The notes: generated by a model from the letters alone, not told the origin. Numbered from the stretch's first letter, positions 1 through 7,459 are shown. The stretch: DNA of 64,000 bases from Hydractinia symbiolongicarpus (GCF_029227915.1 NC_079881.1:10198501-10262500); one strand, 5' to 3'. Numbers and translations are program-made.

Positions 1-42
1 TTAACACGCGCAAGGTCCCCGGTTCGAGCCCGGGCGGAATCA
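1..42 (+). tRNA. tRNA-Val(AAC), 5' cut by window edge
   Basis: U0. Only nt 32-73 are in the window. Confidence 0.85.
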
Positions 43-49
43 TTGATGT

Positions 50-71
50 TTCCGCGAAGCGAACCTCGGAA
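50..71 (+). other. Val-Gln linker hairpin (representative of every unit)
   Basis: The 40 nt linker between Val and Gln has TTCCG pairing with CGGAA, and an inner CGC-GAA-GCG. It has no run of four T, so it is not expected to end pol III transcription. Its role is unknown; it may be a processing spacer in a Val-Gln precursor. Confidence 0.5.
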
Positions 72-82
72 GAGCCTCTGTA

Positions 83-154
83 GGTTCCATGGTGTAATGG
101 TTAGCACTCAGGACTCTGAATCTTGGGATCCGAGTTCAAGTCTCGGTGGAACCT
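83..154 (+). tRNA. tRNA-Gln(CTG)
   Basis: U0. It has TTGGG instead of CTGCG after the anticodon arm; one pair becomes a G-U wobble. Confidence 0.9.
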
Positions 155-208
155 GTGCCGTTATTTGTGCCTCGGAAGCACCTATTGGGCGTTTGGAAGC
201 AACGGCAC
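155..208 (+). other. Conserved hairpin abutting the Gln 3' end (representative)
   Basis: GTGCCGTT directly after the Gln gene pairs perfectly with AACGGCAC 38 nt later. Inside is a second stem, GTGC/GCAC, closing a 7 nt loop CTCGGAA. The same element follows nearly every Gln in the array, at A+160 to A+213. It has no T-loop or B box, so it is not an ordinary tRNA. It could be a structured precursor trailer, a decayed tRNA-like sequence or a small RNA. Confidence 0.5.
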
Positions 209-216
209 TTCAAATA

Positions 217-220
217 TTTT
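217..220 (+). terminator. Pol III terminator for Val-Gln (representative)
   Basis: TTTT in AAATATTTTAG is the first run of four T downstream of both Val and Gln, 63 nt past the Gln 3' end. It recurs at about A+222 in most units. Confidence 0.6.
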
Positions 221-285
221 AGTCATTTGCAAGAAGACATTGTAATAACAACGTTCTTCTGAAATGCATCGGATTAGGGCACAGT

Positions 286-358
286 GCCTTGTTAGCGCAG
301 TAGGCAGCGCGTCAGTCTCATAATCTGAAGGTCGTGAGTTCGATCCTCACACAGGGCA
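286..358 (+). tRNA. tRNA-Met(CAT), elongator
   Basis: U0, consensus. The sequence is elongator type, not initiator type. Confidence 0.95.
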
Positions 359-359
359 A

Positions 360-373
360 GGCTTTTAAAAGCC
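360..373. terminator. Palindromic terminator GGCTTTTAAAAGCC (representative)
   Basis: This perfect 14 bp palindrome starts two bases after the Met gene and supplies TTTT on both strands. It would stop the Met transcript and also any minus-strand read-through from Val-CAC. It recurs at A+365 in almost all units. Confidence 0.75.
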
Positions 374-403
374 GCAGTGAATCAAATGTTTGACGCCTAT
401 TAC

Positions 404-407
404 AAAA
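404..407 (-). terminator. Pol III terminator for minus-strand Val-CAC (representative)
   Basis: AAAA on the + strand is TTTT on the minus strand, 16 nt beyond the Val-CAC 3' end. It recurs in almost every unit. Confidence 0.7.
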
Positions 408-422
408 CTAGCAACTCAACAA

Positions 423-495
423 TGATTCCGCCCGAGCTCGAACCGGGGACCTTGCGCGTGTGAAGCGCACGTGATAACCGCTACACTACGTTATC
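423..495 (-). tRNA. tRNA-Val(CAC)
   Basis: U0. The 5' acceptor has GATAACG, so one or two pairs are weakened. Confidence 0.8.
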
Positions 496-585
496 CAATG
501 AATTTTGGAACCTATGACGAAGGAAAGCAATACAAGGCTAAATAAGCTAGAAAAAAAGCAAAAACATGTCGCTTCTTAGTTGCCA
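496..585. other. Divergent spacer between Val-CAC(-) and next Val(+) (representative)
   Basis: About 90 bp of A-rich sequence forms the shared 5' flank of the two Val genes. I see no clear TATA element; transcription is expected to rely on the internal A and B boxes. Confidence 0.5.
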
Positions 586-604
586 GATTCCGTTGTGTAG
601 TGGT
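586..604 (+). pseudogene. tRNA-Val 5' stub
   Basis: U1. Only the first 19 nt remain before the inversion breakpoint. Confidence 0.75.
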
Positions 605-654
605 CGGATCGCATGATTCAGAGTCCTGAGTGCTAACCATTACACCATGGAACC
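605..654 (-). pseudogene. tRNA-Gln(CTG) fragment, inverted
   Basis: U1. Nt 1-50 are present; the T arm and 3' acceptor are missing. Confidence 0.8.
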
Positions 655-694
655 TACAGGGGCTCTTCCGAGGTTCGCTTCGCAGAAACATCAA

Positions 695-767
695 TGATTC
701 CGCCCGAGCTCGAACCGGGGACCTTGCGCGTGTAAAGCGCACGTGATAACAGCTACACTACGTAATC
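695..767 (-). tRNA. tRNA-Val(TAC), inverted
   Basis: U1. This is a full-length Val-TAC on the minus strand, where Val-CAC is normal. It has one acceptor mismatch (GATTACG). Confidence 0.75.
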
Positions 768-865
768 CAATGAATTTTAGAACCTATGACGAAGGAAAGC
801 AATACAAGGCTAAAATAGCTAGAGAAAAAAGCAAACACATGTCGCTTGTTAGTTGCCAGATTTCA

Positions 866-876
866 TAGTGTAGTGG
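866..876 (+). promoter_or_regulatory. Internal A box of tRNA-Val (representative)
   Basis: TAGTGTAGTGG fits the pol III A-box pattern TRGYNNARNNG. Confidence 0.8.
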
Positions 877-909
877 TTATCACGTGTGCTTTACACGCGC
901 AAGGTCCCC

Positions 910-920
910 GGTTCGAGCCC
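910..920 (+). promoter_or_regulatory. Internal B box of tRNA-Val (representative)
   Basis: GGTTCGAGCCC fits the pol III B-box pattern GGTTCGANNCC. Confidence 0.85.
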
Positions 921-971
921 GGGCGGAATCATTGATGTTTCCGCGAAGCGAACCTCGGAAGAGCCTCTGTA

Positions 972-1043
972 GGTTCCATGGTGTAATGGTTAGCACTCAG
1001 GACTCTGAATCTTGGGATCCGAGTTCAAGTCTCGGTGGAACCT
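972..1043 (+). tRNA. tRNA-Gln(CTG)
   Basis: U2. It has the TTGGG variant of U0. Confidence 0.9.
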
Positions 1044-1174
1044 GTGCCGTTATTTGTGCCTCGGAAGCACCTATTGGGCGTTTGGAAGCAACGGCACTTC
1101 AAATATTTTAGTCATTTGCAAGAAGATATTGTAATAACAACGTTCTTCTGAAATGCATCGGATTAGGGCACAGT

Positions 1175-1247
1175 GCCTTGTTAGCGCAGTAGGCAGCGCG
1201 TCAGTCTCATAATCTGAAGGTCGTGAGTTCGATCCTCACACAGGGCA
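1175..1247 (+). tRNA. tRNA-Met(CAT), elongator
   Basis: U2, consensus. Confidence 0.95.
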
Positions 1248-1311
1248 AGGCTTTTAAAAGCCGCAGTGAATCAAATGTTTGACGCCTATTACAAAACTAG
1301 CAACTCAACAA

Positions 1312-1384
1312 TGATTCCGCCCGGGCTCGAACCGGGGAGCTTGCGCGTGTGAAGCGCACGTGATAACCGCTACACTACGGAATC
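1312..1384 (-). tRNA. tRNA-Val(CAC)
   Basis: U2. There is one variable-loop change. Confidence 0.92.
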
Positions 1385-1475
1385 CAATGAATTCTGGAAC
1401 CTATGACGAAGGAAAGCAATACAAGGCTAAAATAGCTAGAGAAAAAAGCAAAAACATGTCGCTTGTTAGTTGCCA

Positions 1476-1548
1476 GATTCCGTAGTGTAGTGGTTATCAC
1501 GTGCGCTTAACACGCGCAAGGTCCCCGGTTCGAGCCCGGGCGGAATCA
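1476..1548 (+). tRNA. tRNA-Val(AAC)
   Basis: U3, consensus. Confidence 0.95.
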
Positions 1549-1588
1549 TTGATGTTTCCGCGAAGCGAACCTCGGAAGAGCCTCTGTA

Positions 1589-1660
1589 GGTTCCATGGTG
1601 TAATGGTTAGCACTCAGGACTCTGAATCTTGGGATCCGAGTTCAAGTCTCGGTGGAACCT
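1589..1660 (+). tRNA. tRNA-Gln(CTG)
   Basis: U3. It has the TTGGG variant. Confidence 0.9.
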
Positions 1661-1791
1661 GTGCCGTTATTTGTGCCTCGGAAGCACCTATTGGGCGTTT
1701 GGAAGCAACGGCACTTTAAATACTTTAGTCATTTGCAAGAAGACATTGTAATAACAACGTTCTTCTGAAATGCATCGAATTAGGGCACAGC

Positions 1792-1864
1792 GCCTTGTTA
1801 GTGCAGTAGGCAGCGCGTCAGTCTCATAATCTGAAGGTCGTGAGTTCGATCCTCACACAGGGCA
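1792..1864 (+). tRNA. tRNA-Met(CAT), elongator
   Basis: U3. C11T gives a D-stem wobble. Confidence 0.9.
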
Positions 1865-1928
1865 AGGCTTTTAAAAGCCGCAGTGAATCAAATGTTTGAC
1901 GCCTATTACCAAACTAGCAACTCAACAA

Positions 1929-2001
1929 TGATTCCGCCCGAGCTCGAACCGGGGATCTTGCGCGTGTGAAGCGCACGTGATAACCGCTACACTACGTTAT
2001 C
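1929..2001 (-). tRNA. tRNA-Val(CAC)
   Basis: U3. The acceptor is weakened as in U0. Confidence 0.8.
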
Positions 2002-2091
2002 AAATGAATTTTGGAACCTATGACGAAGGAAAGCAATACAAGGCTAAATAAGCTAGAAAAAAAGCAAAAACATGTCGCTTGTTAGTTGCCA

Positions 2092-2164
2092 GATTCCGTT
2101 GTGTAGTGGTTATCACGTGCGCTTTACACGCGCAAGGTCCCCGGTTCGAGCCCGGGCGGAATCA
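2092..2164 (+). tRNA. tRNA-Val(TAC)
   Basis: U4. A9T (CCGTTGTG) lies outside the stems. Confidence 0.9.
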
Positions 2165-2204
2165 TTGATGTTTCCGCGAAGCGAACCTCGGAAGAGCCTC
2201 TGTA

Positions 2205-2276
2205 GGTTCCATGGTGTAATGGTTAGCACTCAGGACTCTGAATCCTGCGATCCGAGTTCAAGTCTCGGTGGAACCT
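2205..2276 (+). tRNA. tRNA-Gln(CTG)
   Basis: U4, consensus. It lies just upstream of the LINE insertion. Confidence 0.95.
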
Positions 2277-2366
2277 GTGCCGTTATTTGTGCGTCGGAAG
2301 CACCTATTGGGCGTTTGGAAGCAACGACACTTCAAATATTTTAGTCATTTGCAAGAAGACATTGTA

Positions 2367-3683
2367 ATGGAGAACTATAGACCTGTTAGCTTGCTTCCCT
2401 GTTTATCAAAGGTTTTTGAAAGAATTATTCTTAATCAAATGCACACTTTTATGCATGACAAACTCAGCCCTCATCTATCAGGCTTTAGAAAGGGTTATAA
2501 TACACAATATGCTCTCATTCGAATGATTGAACAATGGAAAAGCACACTTGATAATAAGGGTGTAGTTGGAGCAGTGCTAATGGACCTTTCAAAAGCTTTT
2601 AATACTATCAACCATGATTTGCTTATTGGAAAGCTGCATGCCTATGGTTTTTCTGAATCTTCTTTATTATTTATTCACTCATACTTGAAAAATCGTTTTC
2701 AGAGAACCAGAATAAATTCTTCTTTTAGCGAATGGCTTCCTCTTCAAGTTGGAGTTCCACAAGGATCAATCTTAGGACCTCCTTTCTTCAATTATTCTAT
2801 AAACGATTTATTCTGGTTCATTATTCAATCATCCCTTTGTAACTTTGCAGATGATAACACCTTATATGCTTGTGAAAATTCATTAGAAGATGTAAAACAA
2901 ACACTGCTTACTAATTTGGTCATAGTTAATAATTGGTTTTATGAAAATTACTTAGCAATAAATTTGAAAAAGTATCAATATATTGTATTAGGTCATCACG
3001 ATGAAAGTTTGATATTTAACCATTTGAAAATTGCGTGTAAATCGTCTGTAGTGCTTCTTGGTGTTACGATTGACTCGAGACTAAACTTTCATTCGCATGT
3101 CAAAAACATCTGTAATAAGGCTAGTAGGAAACTCAACGTGCTTCAAAGGATATCTTCCTTTTTGACACCCAAGATGAAGCGTTTTCTCTTCAATTCATTT
3201 ATTTTGTCTCAGTTTTCTTACTGTCCCTTAGTATGGATGTTTTGTGGAAAAGTTGCGAATAATCGAATCAATCGTATTCATGAACGTTGTCTAAGAATCA
3301 TACAGGACGATATAAATGGCAGTTACGATGAACTTTTATCTTTATGTAATGTTAAAAATATTCACATCATCAATTTACAGAATTTAATGAAAGAGGTTTA
3401 CAAATTTCTAAATGGATTGTCACCTCTATATATGAACGAGATATTTTCTGTTAGGGAAAACAAGTACAACCTTCGTTGCTTTAATTTGATCAGGCGACCA
3501 ACTTGTCGGACAACGTACTATGGCTTAAATACTTTATCAAATATTGCAGGGAAGCTATGGATATCTGTGCCTGACGCTACAAAGAATGCTCCTTCTCTCG
3601 AAGCCTTCCGTAGCTCAATAAAATTTTGGGAAGGTGATGCTTGCACCTGTAAAATATGCATGGATATACCATACATATTTTAA
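2367..3683 (+). CDS. LINE reverse transcriptase, C-terminal part of ORF2
   Basis: The frame gives 438 residues from an ATG partly formed at the insertion junction and stays open to TAA. It starts at the conserved ENYRPVSLLP block. Motif A is LMDLSKAFN, which keeps the first (catalytic) Asp but has Asn where family members usually have Asp. Motif B is GVPQGSILG, followed by an unusual PPFFNYS. Motif C is FADD at residues 160-163 counted from this ATG. The C-terminal region has the thumb-like RIHERCLRII block typical of CR1/L2-like elements. No endonuclease is present, so it is a truncated and probably immobile copy. The frame also reads back open into the Gln tRNA to 2268, which is chance. Confidence 0.85.
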   Translation: MENYRPVSLLPCLSKVFERIILNQMHTFMHDKLSPHLSGFRKGYNTQYALIRMIEQWKSTLDNKGVVGAVLMDLSKAFNTINHDLLIGKLHAYGFSESSLLFIHSYLKNRFQRTRINSSFSEWLPLQVGVPQGSILGPPFFNYSINDLFWFIIQSSLCNFADDNTLYACENSLEDVKQTLLTNLVIVNNWFYENYLAINLKKYQYIVLGHHDESLIFNHLKIACKSSVVLLGVTIDSRLNFHSHVKNICNKASRKLNVLQRISSFLTPKMKRFLFNSFILSQFSYCPLVWMFCGKVANNRINRIHERCLRIIQDDINGSYDELLSLCNVKNIHIINLQNLMKEVYKFLNGLSPLYMNEIFSVRENKYNLRCFNLIRRPTCRTTYYGLNTLSNIAGKLWISVPDATKNAPSLEAFRSSIKFWEGDACTCKICMDIPYIF

Positions 3684-3839
3684 CTTTACTTATTTATTTA
3701 TTTATTTTTCTTATTTTTTATCGCTGTTTGCCTTGTTTTACGTTTTGTTGTCGATTTAAATTAGTTATTTAAATACTATTGTATCTATCGACGTTAAATA
3801 AAGAGAAAATCAAAAAAATCAAAAAAAAATCAAAAAATC
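2369..3839 (+). mobile_element. 5'-truncated non-LTR (LINE) retrotransposon inserted in U4
   Basis: Foreign sequence interrupts the Gln-Met spacer between TTGTAAT and AATAACAACG. It begins at the start of the reverse transcriptase domain, so the 5' region and any endonuclease are missing. It has an AT-rich 3' UTR and a tail of TCAAAAAA-like repeats, as in CR1/L2-type elements. At most AAT is shared at the two ends, so no clear target-site duplication is visible. Confidence 0.88.
3803..3839 (+). repeat. A-rich 3' tail repeats of the LINE
   Basis: Several TCAAAAAA-type repeats of variable length end the element, the usual 3' end of CR1/L2-like LINEs. Confidence 0.7.
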
Positions 3840-3881
3840 AATAACAACGTTCTTCTGAAATGCATCGGATTAGGGCACAGT

Positions 3882-3954
3882 GCCTTGTTAGCGCAGTAGG
3901 CAGCGCGTCAGTCTCATAATCTGAAGGTCGTGAGTTCGATCCTCACACAGGGCA
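3882..3954 (+). tRNA. tRNA-Met(CAT), elongator
   Basis: U4, consensus. It is separated from its unit by the LINE. Confidence 0.95.
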
Positions 3955-4018
3955 AGGCTTTTAAAAGCCGCAGTGAATCAAATGTTTGACGCCTATTACA
4001 AAACTAGCAACTCAACAA

Positions 4019-4091
4019 TGATTCCGCCCGGGCTCGAACCGGGGACCTTGCACGTGTGAAGCGCAGGTGATAACCGCTACACTACGGAATC
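4019..4091 (-). tRNA. tRNA-Val(CAC)
   Basis: U4. Two changes near the anticodon stem (GCACGTG, GCAGGTG). Confidence 0.8.
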
Positions 4092-4182
4092 CAATGAATT
4101 TTGGAACCTATGACGAAGGAAAGCAATACAAGGCTAAAATAGCTAGAGAAAAAAGCAAAAACATGTCGCTTGTTAGTTGCCA

Positions 4183-4255
4183 GATTCCGTAGTGTAGTGG
4201 TTATCACGTGCGCTTAACACGCGCAAGGTCCCCGGTGCGAGCCCGGGCGGAAGCA
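4183..4255 (+). tRNA. tRNA-Val(AAC)
   Basis: U5. The B box is GTGCGA instead of GTTCGA and the acceptor ends GAAGC; promoter and fold are both weakened. Confidence 0.65.
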
Positions 4256-4295
4256 TTGATGTTTCCGCGAAGCGAACCTCGGAAGAGCCTCTGTA

Positions 4296-4367
4296 GGTTC
4301 CATGGTGTAATGGTTAGCACTCAGGACTCTGAATCCTGCGATCGGAGTTCAAGTCTTGGTGGAACCT
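4296..4367 (+). tRNA. tRNA-Gln(CTG)
   Basis: U5. There are T-stem changes GATCGG and CTTGG. Confidence 0.8.
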
Positions 4368-4498
4368 GTGCCGTTAGTTGTGCCTCGGAAGCACCTATTG
4401 GGCGTTTGGAAGCAACGGCACTTGAAATATGTTAGTCATTTGCAAGAAGACATTGTAATAACAACGTTCTTCTGAAATGCATCGGATTAGGGCACAGT

Positions 4499-4571
4499 GT
4501 CTTGTTAGCGCAGTAGGCAGCGCGTCAGTCTCATAGTCTGAAGGTCGTGAGTTCGATCCTCACACAGGGCA
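4499..4571 (+). tRNA. tRNA-Met(CAT), elongator
   Basis: U5. C2T in the acceptor is a wobble, and the anticodon loop has A38G. Confidence 0.85.
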
Positions 4572-4635
4572 AGGCTTTTAAAAGCCGCAGTGAATCAAAT
4601 GTTTGACGCCTATTACAAAACTAGCAACTCCACAA

Positions 4636-4708
4636 TGATTCCGCCCGCGCTCAAACCGGGGACCTTGCGCGTGTGAAGCGCACGTGATAACCGCTACACT
4701 ACGGAATC
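4636..4708 (-). tRNA. tRNA-Val(CAC)
   Basis: U5. It has T-arm changes, including the T-loop C to T. Confidence 0.75.
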
Positions 4709-4799
4709 CAATGAATTTTATAACCTATGACGAAGGAAAGCAATACAAGGCTAAAATAGCTAGAGAAAAAAGCAAAAACATGTCGCTTGTTAGTTGCCA

Positions 4800-4872
4800 G
4801 ATTCCGTAGTGTAGTGGTTATCACGTGCGCTTAACATGCGCAAGGTCCCCGGTTCGAGCCCGGGTGGAATCA
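4800..4872 (+). tRNA. tRNA-Val(AAC)
   Basis: U6. C38T changes the anticodon loop; the last acceptor pair is G-U. Confidence 0.88.
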
Positions 4873-4912
4873 TTGATGTTTCCGCGAAGCGAACCACGGA
4901 AGAGCCTCCGTA

Positions 4913-4984
4913 GGTTCCATGGTGTAATGGTTAGCACTCAGGGCTCTGACTCCTGCGATCCGAGTTCAAGTCTCGGTGGAACCT
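4913..4984 (+). tRNA. tRNA-Gln(CTG)
   Basis: U6. The loop is GGGCTCTGACTCC: G31-U39 wobble and A38C. Confidence 0.88.
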
Positions 4985-5115
4985 GTGCCGTTAGTTGTGC
5001 CTCGGAAGCACCTATTGGGCGTTTGGAAGCAACGGCACTTCAAATATTTTAGTCATTTGCAAGAAGACATTGTAATACCAACGTTCTTCTGAAATGCATC
5101 GGATTAGGGCACAGT

Positions 5116-5188
5116 GCCTTGTTAGCGCAGTAGGCAGCGCGTCAGTCTCATAATCTGAAGGTCGTGAGTTCGATCCTCACACAGGGCA
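5116..5188 (+). tRNA. tRNA-Met(CAT), elongator
   Basis: U6, consensus. Confidence 0.95.
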
Positions 5189-5252
5189 AGGCTTTTAAAA
5201 GCCGCAGTGAATCAAATGTTTGACGCCTATTACAAAACTAGCAACTCAACAA

Positions 5253-5325
5253 TGATTCCGCCCGGGCTTGAACCGGGGACATTGCGCGTGTGAAGCGCAC
5301 GTGATAACCGCTACACTACGGAATC
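5253..5325 (-). tRNA. tRNA-Val(CAC)
   Basis: U6. There is a T-loop change and a variable-loop change. Confidence 0.85.
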
Positions 5326-5416
5326 CAATGAATTTTGGAACCTATGACGAAGGAAAGCAATACAAGGCTAAAATAGCTAGAGAAAAAAGCAAAAACATGT
5401 CGCTTGTTAGTTGCCA

Positions 5417-5489
5417 GATTCCGTTGTGTAGTGGTTATCACGTGCGCTTAACACGCGCAAGGTCCCCGGTTCGAGCCCGGGCGGAATCA
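5417..5489 (+). tRNA. tRNA-Val(AAC)
   Basis: U7. A9T only. Confidence 0.92.
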
Positions 5490-5529
5490 TTCATGTTTCC
5501 GCGAAGCGAACCTCGGAAGAGCCTCTGTA

Positions 5530-5601
5530 GGTTCCATGGTGTAATGGTTAGCACTCAGGACTCTGAATCCTGCGATCCGAGTTCAAGTCTCGGTGGAACC
5601 T
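5530..5601 (+). tRNA. tRNA-Gln(CTG)
   Basis: U7, consensus. Confidence 0.95.
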
Positions 5602-5732
5602 GTGCCGTTAGTTTTGCCGCGGAAGCACCTATTGGGCGTTTGGAAGCAACGGCACTTCAAATATTTTAGTCATTTGCAAGAAGACATTGTAATAACAACG
5701 TTCTTCTGAAATGCATCGGATTAGGGCACAGT

Positions 5733-5805
5733 GCCTTGTTAGCGCAGTAGGCAGCGCGTCAGTCTCATAATCTGAAGGTCGTGAGTTCGATCCTCACACA
5801 GGGCA
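5733..5805 (+). tRNA. tRNA-Met(CAT), elongator
   Basis: U7, consensus. Confidence 0.95.
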
Positions 5806-5869
5806 AGGCTTTTAAAAGCCGCAGTGAATCAAATGTTTGACGCCTATTTCAAAACTAGCAACTCAACAA

Positions 5870-5942
5870 TGATTCCGCCCGGGCTCAAACCGGGGACCTT
5901 GCGCGTGTGAAGCGCACGTGATAACCACTACACTACGGAATC
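5870..5942 (-). tRNA. tRNA-Val(CAC)
   Basis: U7. The T-loop is TTTGA rather than TTCGA, which weakens the B box. Confidence 0.8.
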
Positions 5943-6033
5943 CAATGAATTTTGGAACCGATGACGAAGGAAAGCAATACAAGGCTAAAATAGCTAGAGA
6001 AAAAAGCAAAAACATGTCGCTTGTTAGTTGCCA

Positions 6034-6106
6034 GATTCCGTAGTGTAGTGCTTATCACGTGCGCTTTACCCGCGCAAGGTCCCCGGTTCGAGCCCGGGCG
6101 GAATCA
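6034..6106 (+). tRNA. tRNA-Val(TAC)
   Basis: U8. D-loop GTGCTT and anticodon-loop A37C. Confidence 0.8.
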
Positions 6107-6146
6107 TTGATGTTTCCGCAAAGCGAACCTCGGAAGAGCCTCTGTA

Positions 6147-6218
6147 GGTTCCATGGTGTAATGGTTAGCACTCAGGACTCTGAATCTTGCGATCCGAGTT
6201 TAAGTTTCGGTGGAACCT
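6147..6218 (+). tRNA. tRNA-Gln(CTG)
   Basis: U8. T arm GTTTAAGTTTC; a stem pair becomes a wobble. Confidence 0.82.
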
Positions 6219-6349
6219 GTGCCGTTATTTGTGCCTCGGAAGCACCTATTGGGCGTTTAGATGCAACGGCACTTCAAATATTTCAGTCATTTGCAAGAAG
6301 ACATTGTAATAACAACGTTCTTCTGAAATGCATCGGATTAGGGCACAGT

Positions 6350-6422
6350 GCCTTGTTAGCGCAGTAGGCAGCGCGTCAGTCTCATAATATGAAGGTCGTG
6401 AGTTCGATTCTCACACAGGGCA
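6350..6422 (+). tRNA. tRNA-Met(CAT), elongator
   Basis: U8. C40A breaks one anticodon-stem pair. Confidence 0.8.
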
Positions 6423-6486
6423 AGGCTTTTAAAAGCCGCAGTGAATCAAATGTTTGACGCCTATTAAAAAACTAGCAACTCTACAA

Positions 6487-6559
6487 TGATTCCGCCCGGG
6501 CTCGAACCGGGGACCTTGCGCGTGTGAAGCGCACGTGATAACCGCTACACTACGGAATC
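6487..6559 (-). tRNA. tRNA-Val(CAC)
   Basis: U8, consensus. Confidence 0.95.
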
Positions 6560-6650
6560 CAATGAATTTTGGAACCGATGACAAAGGAAAGAAATACAAG
6601 GCTATAATAGCTAGAGAAAAAAGCAAAAACATGTCGCTTGTTAGTTGCCA

Positions 6651-6723
6651 GATTCCGTAGTGTAGTGGTTATCATGTGCGCTTAACACGCGCAAGGTCCC
6701 CGGTTCGAGTCCGGGCGGAAGAC
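6651..6723 (+). tRNA. tRNA-Val(AAC), chimeric 3' end
   Basis: U9. The last acceptor bases come from the GAAGACATT spacer because the Gln-bearing segment is deleted, so the terminal pairs fail. There is no Gln in this unit. Confidence 0.6.
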
Positions 6724-6769
6724 ATTATAATAACAACGTTCTTCTGAAATACATCGGATTAGGCACAGT

Positions 6770-6842
6770 GCCTTGTTAGCGCAGTAGGCAGCGCGTCAGT
6801 CTCATAATCTGAAGGTCGTGAGTTTGATCCTCAAACAGGGCA
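6770..6842 (+). tRNA. tRNA-Met(CAT), elongator
   Basis: U9. T-loop TTTGA and one broken T-stem pair. Confidence 0.78.
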
Positions 6843-6906
6843 AGGCTTTTAAAAGCCGCAGTGAATCAAATGTTTGACGCCTATTACAAAACTAGCAACT
6901 CAACAA

Positions 6907-6979
6907 TGATTCCGCCCGGGCTCGAACCGGGGACCTTGCGCGTGTGAAGCGCACGTGAGAACCGCTACACTACGGAATC
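6907..6979 (-). tRNA. tRNA-Val(CAC)
   Basis: U9. One D-arm change (GAGAACC). Confidence 0.88.
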
Positions 6980-7070
6980 CAATGAATTTTGTAACCTGTG
7001 ACGAAGGAAAGCAATACAAGGCTAAAATAGCTAGAGAAAAAAGCAAAAACATGTCGCTTGTTAGTTGTCA

Positions 7071-7143
7071 GATTCCGTAGTGTAGTGGTTATCACGTGCG
7101 CTTTACACGCGCAAGGTCCCCGGTTCGAGCCCGGGCGGAATCA
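7071..7143 (+). tRNA. tRNA-Val(TAC)
   Basis: U10, consensus. Confidence 0.95.
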
Positions 7144-7183
7144 TTGATGTTTCGGCGAAGCGAACCTCGGAAGAGCCTCTGTA

Positions 7184-7255
7184 GGTTCCATGGTGTAATG
7201 GTTAGCACTCAGGACTCTGAATCTTGCGATCCGAGTTCAAGTCTCGGTGGAACCT
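7184..7255 (+). tRNA. tRNA-Gln(CTG)
   Basis: U10. C41T wobble. Confidence 0.93.
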
Positions 7256-7386
7256 GTGCCGTTATTTGTGCCTCGGAAGCACCTATTGGGCGTTTGGAAG
7301 CAACGGCACTTCAAATATTTCAGTCATTTGCAAGAAGACATTGTAATAACAACGTTCTTCTGAAATGCATCGGATTAGGGCACAGT

Positions 7387-7459
7387 GCCTTGTTAGCGCA
7401 GTAGGCAGCGCGTCAGTCTCATAATCTGAAGGTCGTGAGTTTGATCCTCAAACAGGGCA
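7387..7459 (+). tRNA. tRNA-Met(CAT), elongator
   Basis: U10. It has the same T-arm changes as the U9 Met. Confidence 0.78.

Larger units (their letters stand above)
586..767. other. Scrambled unit with internal inversion
   Basis: A + strand Val breaks off after 19 nt and runs directly into an inverted Gln fragment, then an inverted Val-TAC. The flanking spacers keep their normal orientation. This fits recombination between the oppositely oriented Val copies, with loss of the Gln 3' part. Confidence 0.75.
859..931 (+). tRNA. tRNA-Val(TAC)
   Basis: U2. The acceptor is GATTTCA, giving one mismatch and one wobble. Confidence 0.75.

Noticed and set aside
155-208. Hairpin after Gln as a genuine tRNA-Pro
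   Set aside because: The anticodon-like loop is suggestive but there is no T arm, B box or D arm, and the stem is only 4 bp. It is kept as a finding, not as a gene.
286-358. Met gene as initiator tRNA
   Set aside because: The sequence is of elongator type (GCC start, T-loop TTCGATC) and lacks initiator features such as the A1-U72 pair.
884-1111. Recurring 75 residue open frame (and 102 residue read-through version) in almost every unit
   Set aside because: It is a translation through the Val gene, linker, Gln gene and hairpin, starting at a GTG inside tRNA-Val. Conservation follows the tRNAs; synonymous and non-synonymous sites are not distinguished.
2268-2366. N-terminal extension of the RT frame into the Gln tRNA
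   Set aside because: It is chance read-through upstream of the LINE junction; it matches tRNA and spacer, not RT.
3690-3708. TATT repeat as a separate microsatellite
   Set aside because: It is part of the LINE 3' UTR.
6429-6632. Minus-strand 67 residue frames with a hydrophobic start
   Set aside because: They read through the spacer and Val-CAC gene. The hydrophobic stretch comes from the A/T-rich spacer and the frame is broken in most units.
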